A DNA stretch of 64,000 bases from DATFVA01 sp963743325 (lineage in GTDB: Bacteria; Bacteroidota; Ignavibacteria; Ignavibacteriales; Ignavibacteriaceae), in assembly GCA_963743325.1 (NCBI GenBank), contig CAVUOZ010000008.1, forward strand, positions 124,001 to 188,000, read 5' to 3'. The translations under genes were made by a program, and so were the position numbers. Positions 26,583 to 36,089 of this stretch are shown here, piece by piece. The notes under the pieces were generated by a model. It was given only the letters and a program-made list of their open reading frames with translations. It was not told the origin of the DNA and searched no databases. The stretch's first letter is position 1; every line of letters begins with the position of its first letter.

Positions 26583-27740
26583 ATGAAGAATATAATTATA
26601 ATTATCATTATAATTCTTAGTTCCTGTGCAGGATTCATTCGTTCACAGGATGCTTCAAATATACTACCGTATTTCTATAAAAGACTGGAAGGGAAGATTA
26701 ACAATAAGCTGAAAATTCAAATGAATCTTACGAGAATGGATTCTGTTCTCGATGGAAATTATTTCTACGAAAACATCGGGGAACCTGTTTATTTCCAGTA
26801 TTACAGTTCTATTAAGGCTGACGGCAGTATTCATATTGAAGACGAAGGCGGATATGATGAGGAATATAATACTATAATTACAGGGATTTTTGATGGAAGA
26901 TTTACATCAGAAGATGAGATAAAGGGAAAATGGATTACGCCGGATTCAAGTGAGATATTCGATTTTGATCTGGGGGAAAACTACCCGGCAGGATGTGCGA
27001 AATTCGATATTAAACATTTTAGTAAAAATTATGGTGAATCTGATTATTCAGCCTTTGCAGTTTCAGTTGAATTAAGTTATCCCGTTATGAAGGATTGTCC
27101 TGATCCGGCAGTTCAGAAAAAGATTAATGCTTATACAATGAATTTTTACGTGAACGAATCGATGCAGGGAGATAACGGTTATACTGATATAAATGACAGA
27201 ATAGATTCTTTTATAGAAAGTTACCGGAATGATATTGAAGCTGATTCACAATTTTATTCAGATTACAAACCGGTTTATGAAAACAATGAATTCACAAGTA
27301 TTTCATTTAATTCGGATAATATTCTTTCGCTTGAAATAAGTGAATATTTGTTTACAGGCGGGGCACATGGTAATTCATACTTCTCACTAGCAAGTTTCAA
27401 CCTTAGTACAGGCGAAAAAATAAATCTGGATGATATCTTTTATAGAGATTATAAAAACAAATTAAATAAAGCCGGGGAAAAAATATTCAGAGAACAATAC
27501 CGTGCAGATTCTACACACTCACTTTATGATCAGGGATTCTTCGGATTTGAAAACGGATTTGCTTTAAATGATAACTTCGATCTGTACAAAGGGGGAATAA
27601 AATTTCAGTTCAATCCTTATGAAGCAGGTGCATATGCTCTTGGTGCGCCGGAAGTGTTCATCCCCTACTCACAAATCAGGGATATCATCCGCAATGACAG
27701 CCCGCTCGGAAAAATGCTGAACAAAACTCAATCGAGATAA
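26583..27740 (+). CDS. DUF3298/RsiV-like putative lipoprotein
   Basis: 385 residues. A very Ile-rich signal ends in LSSC (Cys15), so it is probably a lipoprotein. Residues 120-385 follow the DUF4163-DUF3298 pattern, with YLFTGGAHGNSYFSLASFNLSTG and the closing FNPYEAGAYALGAPEVFIPY. RsiV anti-sigma factors use this fold to bind lysozyme; no sigma factor gene is adjacent, so a stand-alone envelope role is likely. Its last 13 bases overlap a small minus-strand gene. Confidence 0.8.
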   Translation: MKNIIIIIIIILSSCAGFIRSQDASNILPYFYKRLEGKINNKLKIQMNLTRMDSVLDGNYFYENIGEPVYFQYYSSIKADGSIHIEDEGGYDEEYNTIITGIFDGRFTSEDEIKGKWITPDSSEIFDFDLGENYPAGCAKFDIKHFSKNYGESDYSAFAVSVELSYPVMKDCPDPAVQKKINAYTMNFYVNESMQGDNGYTDINDRIDSFIESYRNDIEADSQFYSDYKPVYENNEFTSISFNSDNILSLEISEYLFTGGAHGNSYFSLASFNLSTGEKINLDDIFYRDYKNKLNKAGEKIFREQYRADSTHSLYDQGFFGFENGFALNDNFDLYKGGIKFQFNPYEAGAYALGAPEVFIPYSQIRDIIRNDSPLGKMLNKTQSR

Positions 27741-27823
27741 AGGTAGAGGTATAAGCTCAGAACAATCATTAATATCGCAGCGGAGATGAACATTACCAGG
27801 AATGAGTTAAAAAATATTTCCAT
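27728..27823 (-). CDS. 31-residue single-helix membrane peptide
   Basis: ATG at 27823 has a perfect GGAGGT seven bases upstream. The 31 residues (MEIFFNSF...YLYLYLD) consist almost wholly of one hydrophobic helix, about residues 4-29, with acidic residues only at the two ends. This is too short for usual gene callers. The start signal, hydrophobicity and clean stop support a real small protein, similar in form to accessory peptides of membrane complexes (KdpF- or CydX-like in size, not in sequence). It overlaps the DUF3298 gene tail to tail. Confidence 0.5.
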   Translation of the reverse strand: MEIFFNSFLVMFISAAILMIVLSLYLYLYLD

Positions 27824-28259
27824 GTAAAAAACCTCCAATGGAATATCTTATATTTCGGGTAAATTAGCAATAACAAATTTAATTTGTAACTTTAATCTTA
27901 CCCATACATCAGTGGACCGCTCAAAAAGTCGAAATTTGTAAGGTTGTATACGGAGGGATCCTTCATTTTGATCTAAATTCACAATATTTTCTGTCTTCTC
28001 ATCTACGGAACTTAAGATTATTCATTTTATCCCTCCTGTCCCTACCCTCATCATTCTCAGGTATATCTGTTTCGGGTATTAGAACCTCAAATATTCTGCT
28101 TTGCTACTCAAATTTCTGTTCTGCTGAATCTACGTCATTTCTATACCGCTATCACAATGCGAGTTAAAATTTGCCAGTAATATTTTGAAAAAATACCGGA
28201 ATATTCTATTTTAATTTTATATAAATATTTTTGAACCGGTATTTGTAAAGTTTTTCGAT
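27824..28259. other. Intergenic stretch between divergent small peptide gene and TauE gene
   Basis: About 435 bp with no coding frame I trust. It contains the palindrome ACAAATT-T-AATTTGT near 27873-27887, whose minus-strand reading TAAATTTG also fits the Bacteroidetes -7 box (TAnnTTTG) and could drive the 31-residue peptide. No hairpin with a U-tract was found. Confidence 0.35.
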
Positions 28260-29096
28260 TTGAGCAGTTTACTTTTTACTTTAATAATTTTTAGCAGTTC
28301 ATTTGCAGCTGGTTTATTAGGGTCTTTGACGGGTTTAGGGGGAGGAGTCATAATTATTCCACTACTAACCTTAGGCTTCGGAGTTGATATAAAATACGCA
28401 GTTGGAACTTCTTTGATAGCTGTTATAGCTACTTCCTCGGGAGCCGCAGCCTCATATGTAAAAAAAGGCATTTCAAATATCAGGATAGGCATCTTCCTTG
28501 AGATTGCGACCACCATCGGGGCCATATCCGGAGCTTATTTAGCAGGTTTAGTATCTGCCCAGGTAGTTGCAATTACCTTTGGTATAGTATTAATTTTTTC
28601 AGCTTTTATAACAGGAAGAAGGAAGGAGGAGTTCATTAACGACGGTAAACCAGATAAAACTGCAACTTATTTAAGAATGAACGGTAAGTATACCTTCAAA
28701 CATGAAGAGATACCTTATACCGTAGATAATGTTCCCGGAGGGTTTGGAGTAATGTATATTGCAGGAGCTTTATCAGGACTATTAGGGATTGGTTCCGGGG
28801 CATTGAAAGTTATAGCAATGGATTACATTATGAAACTGCCATTCAGGGTTTCAACTACAACGAGTAACTTTATGATCGGGGTTACGGCGGCTGCCAGTGC
28901 CGGCATTTACTTGCAAAAGGGATATATAGATCCCGGTTTATCTATGCCGGTTGTTCTTGGAGTTCTTCCAGGAGCTTTAATCGGTTCAAGACTATTAGCT
29001 AGAATTCGTACAAAATGGCTTAGAATAATTTTTGCTGTAGTAATCACCTTTTTAGGTATAGAAATGATCTCCAATGGTCTTTCGGGAAATTTTTAG
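28260..29096 (+). CDS. TauE/SafE-family anion exporter
   Basis: 278 residues from a TTG start, as no ATG or GTG lies before the family-conserved region; upstream the frame is closed at 28212. Two repeats of the TauE signature are visible: GSLTGLGGGVIIIPLLTL near the N-terminus and GALSGLLGIGSGALKVIAMD in the second half, with about eight hydrophobic segments. Members move sulfite, sulfoacetate or other organic anions. The DUF1634 gene behind it overlaps by one base, a common genomic pair. Confidence 0.87.
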   Translation: MSSLLFTLIIFSSSFAAGLLGSLTGLGGGVIIIPLLTLGFGVDIKYAVGTSLIAVIATSSGAAASYVKKGISNIRIGIFLEIATTIGAISGAYLAGLVSAQVVAITFGIVLIFSAFITGRRKEEFINDGKPDKTATYLRMNGKYTFKHEEIPYTVDNVPGGFGVMYIAGALSGLLGIGSGALKVIAMDYIMKLPFRVSTTTSNFMIGVTAAASAGIYLQKGYIDPGLSMPVVLGVLPGALIGSRLLARIRTKWLRIIFAVVITFLGIEMISNGLSGNF

Positions 29097-29488
29097 TGAA
29101 ACATCTGATTAGAAAAATCAGGGATAGTGAAATTGAATATATTATGGGTATGCTCCTGATATCCGGTGTTTTAATATCGGGCATTGTTGTTTTATTCGGC
29201 AGCATTATATACCTGTACCAAAATAAATATTTGACCTCAAATTATGATATTTTTATCGGTGAACCCGCAAGACTTAGAAATCTAAATGAGATTATAAAGG
29301 GTGCGTTTCATTTGAGGGGGAGGGAGTTAATACAATTTGGACTTGTATTATTGATTGCTACTCCTGTTGCAAGGGTAATTTTTGCCGTTATGGGTTTTTA
29401 TATGGAAAAAGACAGATTATATACCCTGATTTCCACTATAGTACTCATAATTCTTTTACTTAGCCTGCTCGCCGGTGTAGGTAAATAA
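29096..29488 (+). CDS. DUF1634 membrane protein, TauE partner
   Basis: 130 residues from a GTG that overlaps the TauE stop. Three transmembrane segments, about 17-40, 79-99 and 107-127. IQFGLVLLIATPVARVIFAV is the DUF1634 signature. The gene pair with TauE/SafE is widespread, so it probably assists the transporter, though no biochemical role is established. Confidence 0.85.
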   Translation: MKHLIRKIRDSEIEYIMGMLLISGVLISGIVVLFGSIIYLYQNKYLTSNYDIFIGEPARLRNLNEIIKGAFHLRGRELIQFGLVLLIATPVARVIFAVMGFYMEKDRLYTLISTIVLIILLLSLLAGVGK

Positions 29489-29616
29489 AAATTTCTTCAA
29501 ATTTACCCCACAACTTTTAAATCATTTCATATTTACTATATTTTTGTTAGATTTTTAATAAATTCTAACTATATCCTGCAGTCTTTTATAACAATTTTTT
29601 ATCCTGTAGAAGTAAT

Positions 29617-30084
29617 TTGAAAACCATTTTAATTTATACTGTTTTAGTGGGAATTATGTTTGCGGCACTATTGGAGATTTTACGCATTGGAGAAAAAATA
29701 AAAGCCCCAATCGATGTGAATGGAAAATGGATAATCTATAATGAAAAATCTGAAGGATTCATGGCAGGCTGCCTGCCCATAAAATTACCTGAAGAAAATG
29801 CCGCAATGGTAATAGAACAATCAGGTAAACATCTCGTCCTTACCTTTGATGATGCAAATAACTCAGAATTAAATGGTAGACTCGAAAAAAATAGAATGTT
29901 TTTTTCTAAAATATACCCTGTTCCTCAGTCCTTAAAACTTTCGTGTGGAAGTAATACTATGGTAGAAGTAATTCTTGATATCGATCATTATAAAGATAAA
30001 CCCGAACAATTATCAGGTATTTTCAGAATGCCTGATTGTAAGATTTGTAAGGAAATTCATTTCAACGCCTTAAAGAAGTTGTAA
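29617..30084 (+). CDS. Membrane-anchored protein of unknown function
   Basis: 155 residues from TTG (29617). One N-terminal hydrophobic helix (about 2-21) anchors or exports it; the rest is a beta-rich domain opening with VNGKWIIYNEK. Four cysteines, C53, C110, and a C-x2-C pair in MPDCKICKEIHF near the end, could form disulfides or bind metal. I recognise no family. It lies 18 bp before the antiporter operon and may be part of it. Confidence 0.55.
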   Translation: MKTILIYTVLVGIMFAALLEILRIGEKIKAPIDVNGKWIIYNEKSEGFMAGCLPIKLPEENAAMVIEQSGKHLVLTFDDANNSELNGRLEKNRMFFSKIYPVPQSLKLSCGSNTMVEVILDIDHYKDKPEQLSGIFRMPDCKICKEIHFNALKKL

Positions 30085-30101
30085 AAATTTCAGGAGATTA
30101 A

Positions 30102-31412
30102 TTGGATTTTATATTAACATTATTAATCCAAGTATCCGTAATCATAATTGTTTCAAGAATTACAGGATTTATATTTGGAAAGATCCAGCAGCCTAACGTT
30201 GTAAGCGAAATGTTAGCGGGAATTATGTTAGGCCCTTCTCTTTTAGGGTGGCTTTTCCCCGGGGTGTTTTCATTTGTTTTCCCTGCAGAAAGTTTAAAAT
30301 TCTTAAACACTTTAAGCCAAATAGGGCTGCTTTTATTTATGTTCATTGTGGGTCTGGAACTTGACCCGAAACTGCTTAAGGGTCGCGGGCATGCTGCGGT
30401 ACTCGTAAGTCATGTCAGCATAATATTGCCATTTATGCTGGGTGCCTTAATCTCACTTTATCTTTATCCCCATTTATCAAATAATTCAGTTTCATTTACC
30501 GCGTTCGCGTTATTTATGGGCGCATCGATGAGCATTACTGCTTTTCCTGTTTTAGCCAGGATTTTAAGTGAAAGAAACCTTATAAAGACCAAAATTGGTG
30601 CCGTTACAATTGCATGCGCAGCTGTGGATGATGTTACCGCCTGGAGTATTCTCGCAATTGTTGTAGCAGTTGTACGGTCCGGATCAAATATGCATCCTTT
30701 TTGGTTTACCATTTCGGGCGCCATAATATTCATTCTTATAATGATCTTTGTACTGCGCCCGCTAATAAAAAAAATAGAAACTTATTTTCATTATCGGGGA
30801 GATATTTTAACAAATAATATGCTTGCAGTGGTTCTTCTTTTAATGATGGCCTCCGCCTGGGTAACCGAATGGCTCGGGATTCATGCTCTTTTCGGTGCCT
30901 TTTTTATGGGGGCAATGATGCCGCGCAATAAATATTTTCTGAATACCGTTATTGACAGGTTAAATGATCTTACAGTTGTTTTTTTTCTTCCGATATTTTT
31001 TGCTTTAACAGGTCTTCATACTACTATTGGATTGTTAAACGGATCCGAAATGTGGATATTTTTTGCAATCATTCTTACTGTAGCAGTAGCTGGTAAACTG
31101 GGAGGGGCATCTATTGCCGCCAAAATTTCATCTCTTTCAATTCGCGAATCTCTTGCCATTGGTACCTTAATGAATACAAGAGGTTTGATGGAGCTTATAA
31201 TATTATCGATTGGTCTGGAATTGGGTATCATTTCTCCCGCACTATTTGCAATGATGGTTTTAATGGCACTTGTAACAACTTTCATGACAACACCGGTTTT
31301 TGAATGGATTTATCCCCAAAAACTCATCCGGAGAGAACTTGAAGATGTCGATAAGGAAAAATTTAAAGTACTGATTCCTGTTTCCTTTCCATCTTCGGGA
31401 CCGGACTTCTGA
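30102..31412 (+). CDS. CPA2-family cation:proton antiporter (KefB-like)
   Basis: 436 residues from TTG, with CAGGAG before it. About 12 hydrophobic segments; LAGIMLGPSLLG, FIVGLELDPKLL, SITAFPVLARIL and the acidic AVDDVTAW (paired Asp of the transport site) are CPA2 landmarks. The protein ends with KVLIPVSFPSSGPDF, which is the first strand of a Usp domain whose remainder lies one frame away in the next gene. The intact ancestor was probably one antiporter-Usp protein of about 695 residues. It exchanges K+ or Na+ for protons across the inner membrane. Confidence 0.87.
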   Translation: MDFILTLLIQVSVIIIVSRITGFIFGKIQQPNVVSEMLAGIMLGPSLLGWLFPGVFSFVFPAESLKFLNTLSQIGLLLFMFIVGLELDPKLLKGRGHAAVLVSHVSIILPFMLGALISLYLYPHLSNNSVSFTAFALFMGASMSITAFPVLARILSERNLIKTKIGAVTIACAAVDDVTAWSILAIVVAVVRSGSNMHPFWFTISGAIIFILIMIFVLRPLIKKIETYFHYRGDILTNNMLAVVLLLMMASAWVTEWLGIHALFGAFFMGAMMPRNKYFLNTVIDRLNDLTVVFFLPIFFALTGLHTTIGLLNGSEMWIFFAIILTVAVAGKLGGASIAAKISSLSIRESLAIGTLMNTRGLMELIILSIGLELGIISPALFAMMVLMALVTTFMTTPVFEWIYPQKLIRRELEDVDKEKFKVLIPVSFPSSGPDF

Positions 31413-31414
31413 AA

Positions 31415-32194
31415 ATGGCTTCTGCAATATCACCTGATAAAAATGAATTTAAAGTATATGCCCTTCATCTTAAACTGGCAGGAGATATTCCCATTTCGAA
31501 TATTTCCGGTGAAAACGGCAGGTCAGATTCTCTTGAGGTTTTTCAACCGATGCTGAATTCAGTTAAAAATACATCTATAGAAATTAGTCCTATTTCATTT
31601 ATATCCAGAAATCCCGCCAATGATATAAACCACATATCGGAATTAAAAAATGTTAATTCAATTATTATGGGATGGCATAAACCAGTTTTCAGTGAAAGTA
31701 TTTTTAGCGGCACGGTGAATGAGGTAATGCGTAATGCGAAGACTGACGTATTTGTGTACCTGGAGAGAAAATTTGAACCTTATAAGAACATTCTGGTTCC
31801 ATTCAGAGAGGGGAACCATGATAAAAGTGCATTACAAATGGCTTACCAGATAGCAAAGAATATTGGTGCCTTACTTACTGTTTTACATATAATAAAACCG
31901 GATCCTGATGGTTTAAAAAAGGAAAATGACGGGATTGATAAAATAAAAGAAAAGGAATATTTGAAAAATGTACTGAAAGAGGACTATCTTTCAGAGCGCC
32001 TCAAGCTCGAGGTCATCGAAAGTGATTCACCCTTGAACACTGCGATAAGAATTGCAAACCAAAATTATGATTTGGTTGTAGTTGGAATGTCGGAAACCTG
32101 GGGGATAGAACCGTCATCATTTAGCAGAAGACATGAAAAGTTCGCTCGTGAATGTCCGGCTTCATTGCTTATAATAAGAAAATACATCGGTTAA
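31415..32194 (+). CDS. Universal stress (UspA-like) domains, likely detached C-terminus of the antiporter
   Basis: 259 residues beginning at an ATG 2 bp after the antiporter stop, in another frame. The text before the ATG, read in this frame, continues the family sequence (L-K-MASAIS), so inserting one base at about 31409 fuses both proteins. Two Usp units: the first lacks its opening strand, the second begins YKNILVPFREGNHDKSAL near 120 and ends SLLIIRKYI. No strict ribosome site precedes the ATG. It could be translated by coupling, or be separated only by an assembly error. Confidence 0.75.
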   Translation: MASAISPDKNEFKVYALHLKLAGDIPISNISGENGRSDSLEVFQPMLNSVKNTSIEISPISFISRNPANDINHISELKNVNSIIMGWHKPVFSESIFSGTVNEVMRNAKTDVFVYLERKFEPYKNILVPFREGNHDKSALQMAYQIAKNIGALLTVLHIIKPDPDGLKKENDGIDKIKEKEYLKNVLKEDYLSERLKLEVIESDSPLNTAIRIANQNYDLVVVGMSETWGIEPSSFSRRHEKFARECPASLLIIRKYIG

Positions 32195-32343
32195 TTAATT
32201 ATAAAAAGGGTTCTGTCCGGGAGTCGATTATGATAAAATCCATAATATGACTAAGTGATTATAATAAAAGTGCAGGAAATTATAAGAATTTGTGCCTGTT
32301 TATTATACCTGCTATTTTTACGATAAAAACCAAGAGAAGAATA

Positions 32344-33189
32344 ATGCCTGAAGTTTTTAATAAATTGGCTGTCGCCGTTACATTTTCACCTACAAGCTCA
32401 GCGCTGCTTAGAGAAACAGCAAGACTAAAAAAACTTTTTGACTCGGAATTGGTATTAATACATTCCGGGCGCAAAAACGAAGATACCGAGAAACGTTTAA
32501 ATGTCCTTATTGAAGATGCCGGATTGGATATAAACACAATAAATATCGAATGGGTCAAAGGAGAACCGGGCGACTCTATACTGGGTTCTGCAAAAAATAA
32601 CGGTATTGATCTGATAATAGCAGGTGCTTTGGAAAGAGAAAATATTATAAAATATTATGTAGGTTCAGTAGCAAGAAAAATAATGCGGGAATCTGATTGT
32701 TCAGTTTTAATTTTTAAGTCACCATCGGAAAAACCCGCAGGTTTTAAGAAATTTTATATAGATACCGATTTTTCTCCTCAATGTGAGATGACAATCAAAA
32801 AAAGTTTTGAATTTGCCAAAAAAGAAATGGCGGAGGAATTTGTTCTGATAAGGGATTACAAGCTGTATGGATTAAATGGTTCGATGGTCGAATTCGGTGA
32901 AATTAATACATTTGAAATAATGAGAGAAAAAATAAAGAATGAAGAAGAGGAAAAAATGAAAATCTTCGCGAGGGAGCTGAATTTAAGAGGTATTAATCTT
33001 AAAACAGTTTATTTATACGGCAGGGAGGGTTTAACTGCAAGGGATTATGCGCTAAAAAATAAAGCCGATATTTTTGTTGTGACTGCGCCCTCGACAAAAT
33101 TACGACTGCTTGACAGAATCTTTCCTCATGAACAGGAATATTTCTTTGAACGTTTACCTTCAAATCTATTAATAATCAAAAATATCTGA
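32344..33189 (+). CDS. Tandem universal stress protein
   Basis: I choose the ATG at 32344 with AGAGAAGA before it; the frame extends to 32290 but without a start signal. 281 residues, two Usp domains of about 140 each. Domain 1 has AGALERENIIKYYVGSVARKI, fitting the ATP-binding G-x2-G-x9-G-S pattern loosely; domain 2 ends SNLLIIKNI. It sits between two antiporter genes and overlaps the second by one base, so it probably acts as a soluble regulator or nucleotide sensor of the antiporters. Confidence 0.8.
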   Translation: MPEVFNKLAVAVTFSPTSSALLRETARLKKLFDSELVLIHSGRKNEDTEKRLNVLIEDAGLDINTINIEWVKGEPGDSILGSAKNNGIDLIIAGALERENIIKYYVGSVARKIMRESDCSVLIFKSPSEKPAGFKKFYIDTDFSPQCEMTIKKSFEFAKKEMAEEFVLIRDYKLYGLNGSMVEFGEINTFEIMREKIKNEEEEKMKIFARELNLRGINLKTVYLYGREGLTARDYALKNKADIFVVTAPSTKLRLLDRIFPHEQEYFFERLPSNLLIIKNI

Positions 33190-34862
33190 TGCAGCTAACT
33201 TCAGAGCAGATAACGGTTTTTCTTTTAAGTATCGGAATTATGCTTTTTTCAGCCAGACTGTTTGGCGAGCTCTTTCTGCGTCTAAAATTTGCGCCAATTA
33301 TAGGCGAAATCCTTGCGGGAATTATTCTGGGCCCAACAATTTTTGGCTCTGTTTTTCCTTCAGGATATGAATGGTTATTTCCCGTAGGAAATGTAAAAAT
33401 TGCACTCGACGGAATAATAAACATTTCTATAATTCTGCTTTTGCTTATAACTGGTATTGAAGTTGATCTTTCAATTGTAATAAGCCACAGGAAAGTAGCC
33501 TTTTTCACAAGTTTAATGGGAATGGTTATCCCATTTATACTTGGTTTTGGTTTTGCTTATATCTTCCCGGATATTATGGGTATTAAGAAAGAAGAGATGA
33601 GATTTGTATTCGCATTATTTATGGGAACAGCTCTCTCTATTTCTTCTCTACCAGTCATTGCCAAAACATTAATGGATTTGAACCTCTTTAAAACAAAACC
33701 GGGAATGATAATAATTTCTTCAGCTATGATTAATGATGTTGCCGGCTGGTTAGTATTTTCAGTTATCCTTGGTATGATGGGTTCTCAGAAAATCGGTTAC
33801 AGTCTTTGGGAAGTTGTTCTGTTTCTTTTCATCTTTACCTTTTTAGTGTTTTTACCTGGACGAAGAATATTAAACTATTTAATTAATCTGATTCAGGATA
33901 AAATTTCTTTCCCGGGCGGAATATTAAATTTTATTTTAATAATTGGTTTTTTCGCCGCAGCCTTCACGGAACATTTAGGAATTCACGGTATAATTGGGGC
34001 ATTTATTTTAGGAATTGCAATTGGTGATTCTGCTGCGTTAAAAGAAGAAACCAATAGGATCGTCCAGCAGTTTATATTAAATATATTTGCGCCGCTTTTC
34101 TTTGTTTCAATCGGATTAAGAGTAAATTTTATAACTCATTTCGATATAGTTATAATATTAATTGTAATTGTTCTTGCTATAGCAGGGAAAATGATTGGGA
34201 GCGGTTTTGGTGCATACTTCAGCGGTTCTAGTAAAAGTGAGTCCCTTACTATTGCTTCAGGATTGAATTCACGCGGGACAATGGAGATAATTCTTGGCCT
34301 GGTCGCATTGCAGGTTGGATTAATTCATCAGACGGTTTTTGTTGCATTAGTTGTAATGGCGCTATTTACATCCTTGCTAAGCGCCCCGATGATGAAATAT
34401 TTCGTTAAGGGAAAAATGAAATTATCATTTAACCAGCTCATCCAGCCTGATTTAATTTTATTTTCATATGCTGAGGATAAAACAGATATTATAAAAAAAC
34501 TGGTCGCAGCAGTCGGTAAAAAAATAAAAATTGATGAGCAAAACATTAATATTGATATTCTAAATAGAGAAGTATACAATCCAACCGGAATTGCAAATTA
34601 TCTTGCTATTCCCCATACAAAAGCCAAAATTAAAAAACCAATTGCGGCTATAGCAAAGCATTCACCAGGTTTAAATTTTGAGGCATCAGATAACCTTCCA
34701 TCGAAGATAATAATCCTTTTATTAATTCCGGAAAATGAAAATGAAATTCAACTGCAGTTATTATCAGAGATTATGAAAAAGTTTGAAAATCAGATAAAAG
34801 TTGAAGAGTTATTGCTGGCCCAAAGCAAAGAAGACTTCATCAATAAATTGAAAAATCTTTAG
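33189..34862 (+). CDS. CPA2 antiporter fused to PTS EIIA (fructose/Ntr type) domain
   Basis: 557 residues. Residues 1-about 410 are a CPA2 transporter: IGEILAGIILGPTIFG, ITGIEVDLS, SISSLPVIAKTL and MINDVAGW (single Asp in the ND-type site, unlike AVDDV in its neighbour). Residues about 425-557 are a PTS EIIA type-2 domain with NREVYNPTGIANYLAIPHTKA; H476 matches the phosphorylated His. Phosphotransfer or carbon/nitrogen signals could gate K+/H+ exchange. No EI or HPr gene is nearby. It ends the operon begun at 30102. Confidence 0.87.
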   Translation: MQLTSEQITVFLLSIGIMLFSARLFGELFLRLKFAPIIGEILAGIILGPTIFGSVFPSGYEWLFPVGNVKIALDGIINISIILLLLITGIEVDLSIVISHRKVAFFTSLMGMVIPFILGFGFAYIFPDIMGIKKEEMRFVFALFMGTALSISSLPVIAKTLMDLNLFKTKPGMIIISSAMINDVAGWLVFSVILGMMGSQKIGYSLWEVVLFLFIFTFLVFLPGRRILNYLINLIQDKISFPGGILNFILIIGFFAAAFTEHLGIHGIIGAFILGIAIGDSAALKEETNRIVQQFILNIFAPLFFVSIGLRVNFITHFDIVIILIVIVLAIAGKMIGSGFGAYFSGSSKSESLTIASGLNSRGTMEIILGLVALQVGLIHQTVFVALVVMALFTSLLSAPMMKYFVKGKMKLSFNQLIQPDLILFSYAEDKTDIIKKLVAAVGKKIKIDEQNINIDILNREVYNPTGIANYLAIPHTKAKIKKPIAAIAKHSPGLNFEASDNLPSKIIILLLIPENENEIQLQLLSEIMKKFENQIKVEELLLAQSKEDFINKLKNL

Positions 34863-34919
34863 TGACCATAAATTTTGGGGTATGGATCCGTTTCAGTTAA
34901 TATATCGTACCGAATTAAT

Positions 34920-36086
34920 TTAATCTTTCAGTCTCAACTCATCAGAATAGACTGCGCGGGGCAGGTCTCTTAAATTATACCGGGAAGCCATCACTTCGCC
35001 ATATGCACCCGCAGTTCTTATAGCAATCATATCACCGCGTTTGGTTTCAGGCAGCATAATGGATTTACCGAAAGTATCGGAGGATTCACAGATAGGGCCA
35101 ACCACATCGTACTTCCTTTGTTTTTTAGATTGTGAAATATTTTCAATCTTATGATAGGCCTGATAAAGCGCGGGGCGAATTAATTCAGTCATACCTGCAT
35201 CAAGGATTATAAAATCTGTGTTTACACCTTCTTTAACATAAAGAACACGTGAAATAAGGCTTCCGCATTGAGCAACGAGTGCCCTTCCGATTTCAAAATG
35301 AAGTTTTTGTTCGGGTTTTAATTCGAGAATATCATTAAAGATCTTAAAAAAAGAATTAAAATCGTCAATAGGATTTGTATCGGGCTGCTGGTAATCCACA
35401 CCCAATCCTCCGCCGACATTCAAATGATGAAAATAAATATCACGCTTTGCAAACCAGTCCTGCACTTCATTTACGTGCAGACACAGGCTTTTGAAGATTT
35501 CCAGGTCGGTTATCTGTGAACCGATGTGAAAATGAAGACCAATCAGATTCAGATTATTTAATCCTGATAATGCTTTTACTATTTTTTCAAACTCCCAGCG
35601 ATTAATCCCGAATTTATTCTCTTCTAGTCCGGTTGTTATATAGTGATGTGTTTTAGGATCAATGTTGGGGTTGATTCTTAGCGCGATGTTTGCTCTCTTA
35701 TTCCTCTTTCCGGATAAATCATTTATCACCTCCATTTCCTGCAGTGATTCGCAATTAAAACAGAAGATATCATTATCCAATCCGGTAATTATCTCATCAT
35801 CTGACTTCCCCACTCCGGCAAAGACAATTTTATCGGCAGAAAAACCTGTTTCAAGGGAACGTCTGATTTCATTTCCACTTACACAGTCAGAACCAAACCC
35901 GTATTCATTAATAATTTTGAGAATCTTATTTTTAGCATTTGATTTTACTGCATAATGGACTATATAGCCATACCTGCTAATCTCAGTATTAACAGCTTCA
36001 AGAGTTTCTTTTAAAAGTTTTATATCATAATAATAAAAAGGTGTTTTTAATTCCCCGAATTTATTTATAAGTCTTTGATCAAACAT
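34920..36086 (-). CDS. lysA: Diaminopimelate decarboxylase
   Basis: 388 residues. PLP lysine K48 sits in HYAVKSN; further landmarks are HFHIGSQ, NVGGGLGVDY and GPICESSDTFGK with the active-site Cys. The closing AGAYGEVMASRYN is the usual C-terminal motif. It makes lysine from meso-diaminopimelate. The aspartokinase gene ends 3 bp upstream, so the two form a lysine operon. Confidence 0.93.
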   Translation of the reverse strand: MFDQRLINKFGELKTPFYYYDIKLLKETLEAVNTEISRYGYIVHYAVKSNAKNKILKIINEYGFGSDCVSGNEIRRSLETGFSADKIVFAGVGKSDDEIITGLDNDIFCFNCESLQEMEVINDLSGKRNKRANIALRINPNIDPKTHHYITTGLEENKFGINRWEFEKIVKALSGLNNLNLIGLHFHIGSQITDLEIFKSLCLHVNEVQDWFAKRDIYFHHLNVGGGLGVDYQQPDTNPIDDFNSFFKIFNDILELKPEQKLHFEIGRALVAQCGSLISRVLYVKEGVNTDFIILDAGMTELIRPALYQAYHKIENISQSKKQRKYDVVGPICESSDTFGKSIMLPETKRGDMIAIRTAGAYGEVMASRYNLRDLPRAVYSDELRLKD

Positions 36087-36089
36087 ATC

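Noticed and set aside
32290..32343. N-terminal hydrophobic extension of the tandem Usp protein as a membrane anchor
   Set aside because: It would need a TTG start without a ribosome site, whereas ATG at 32344 has one and gives the normal Usp N-terminus.
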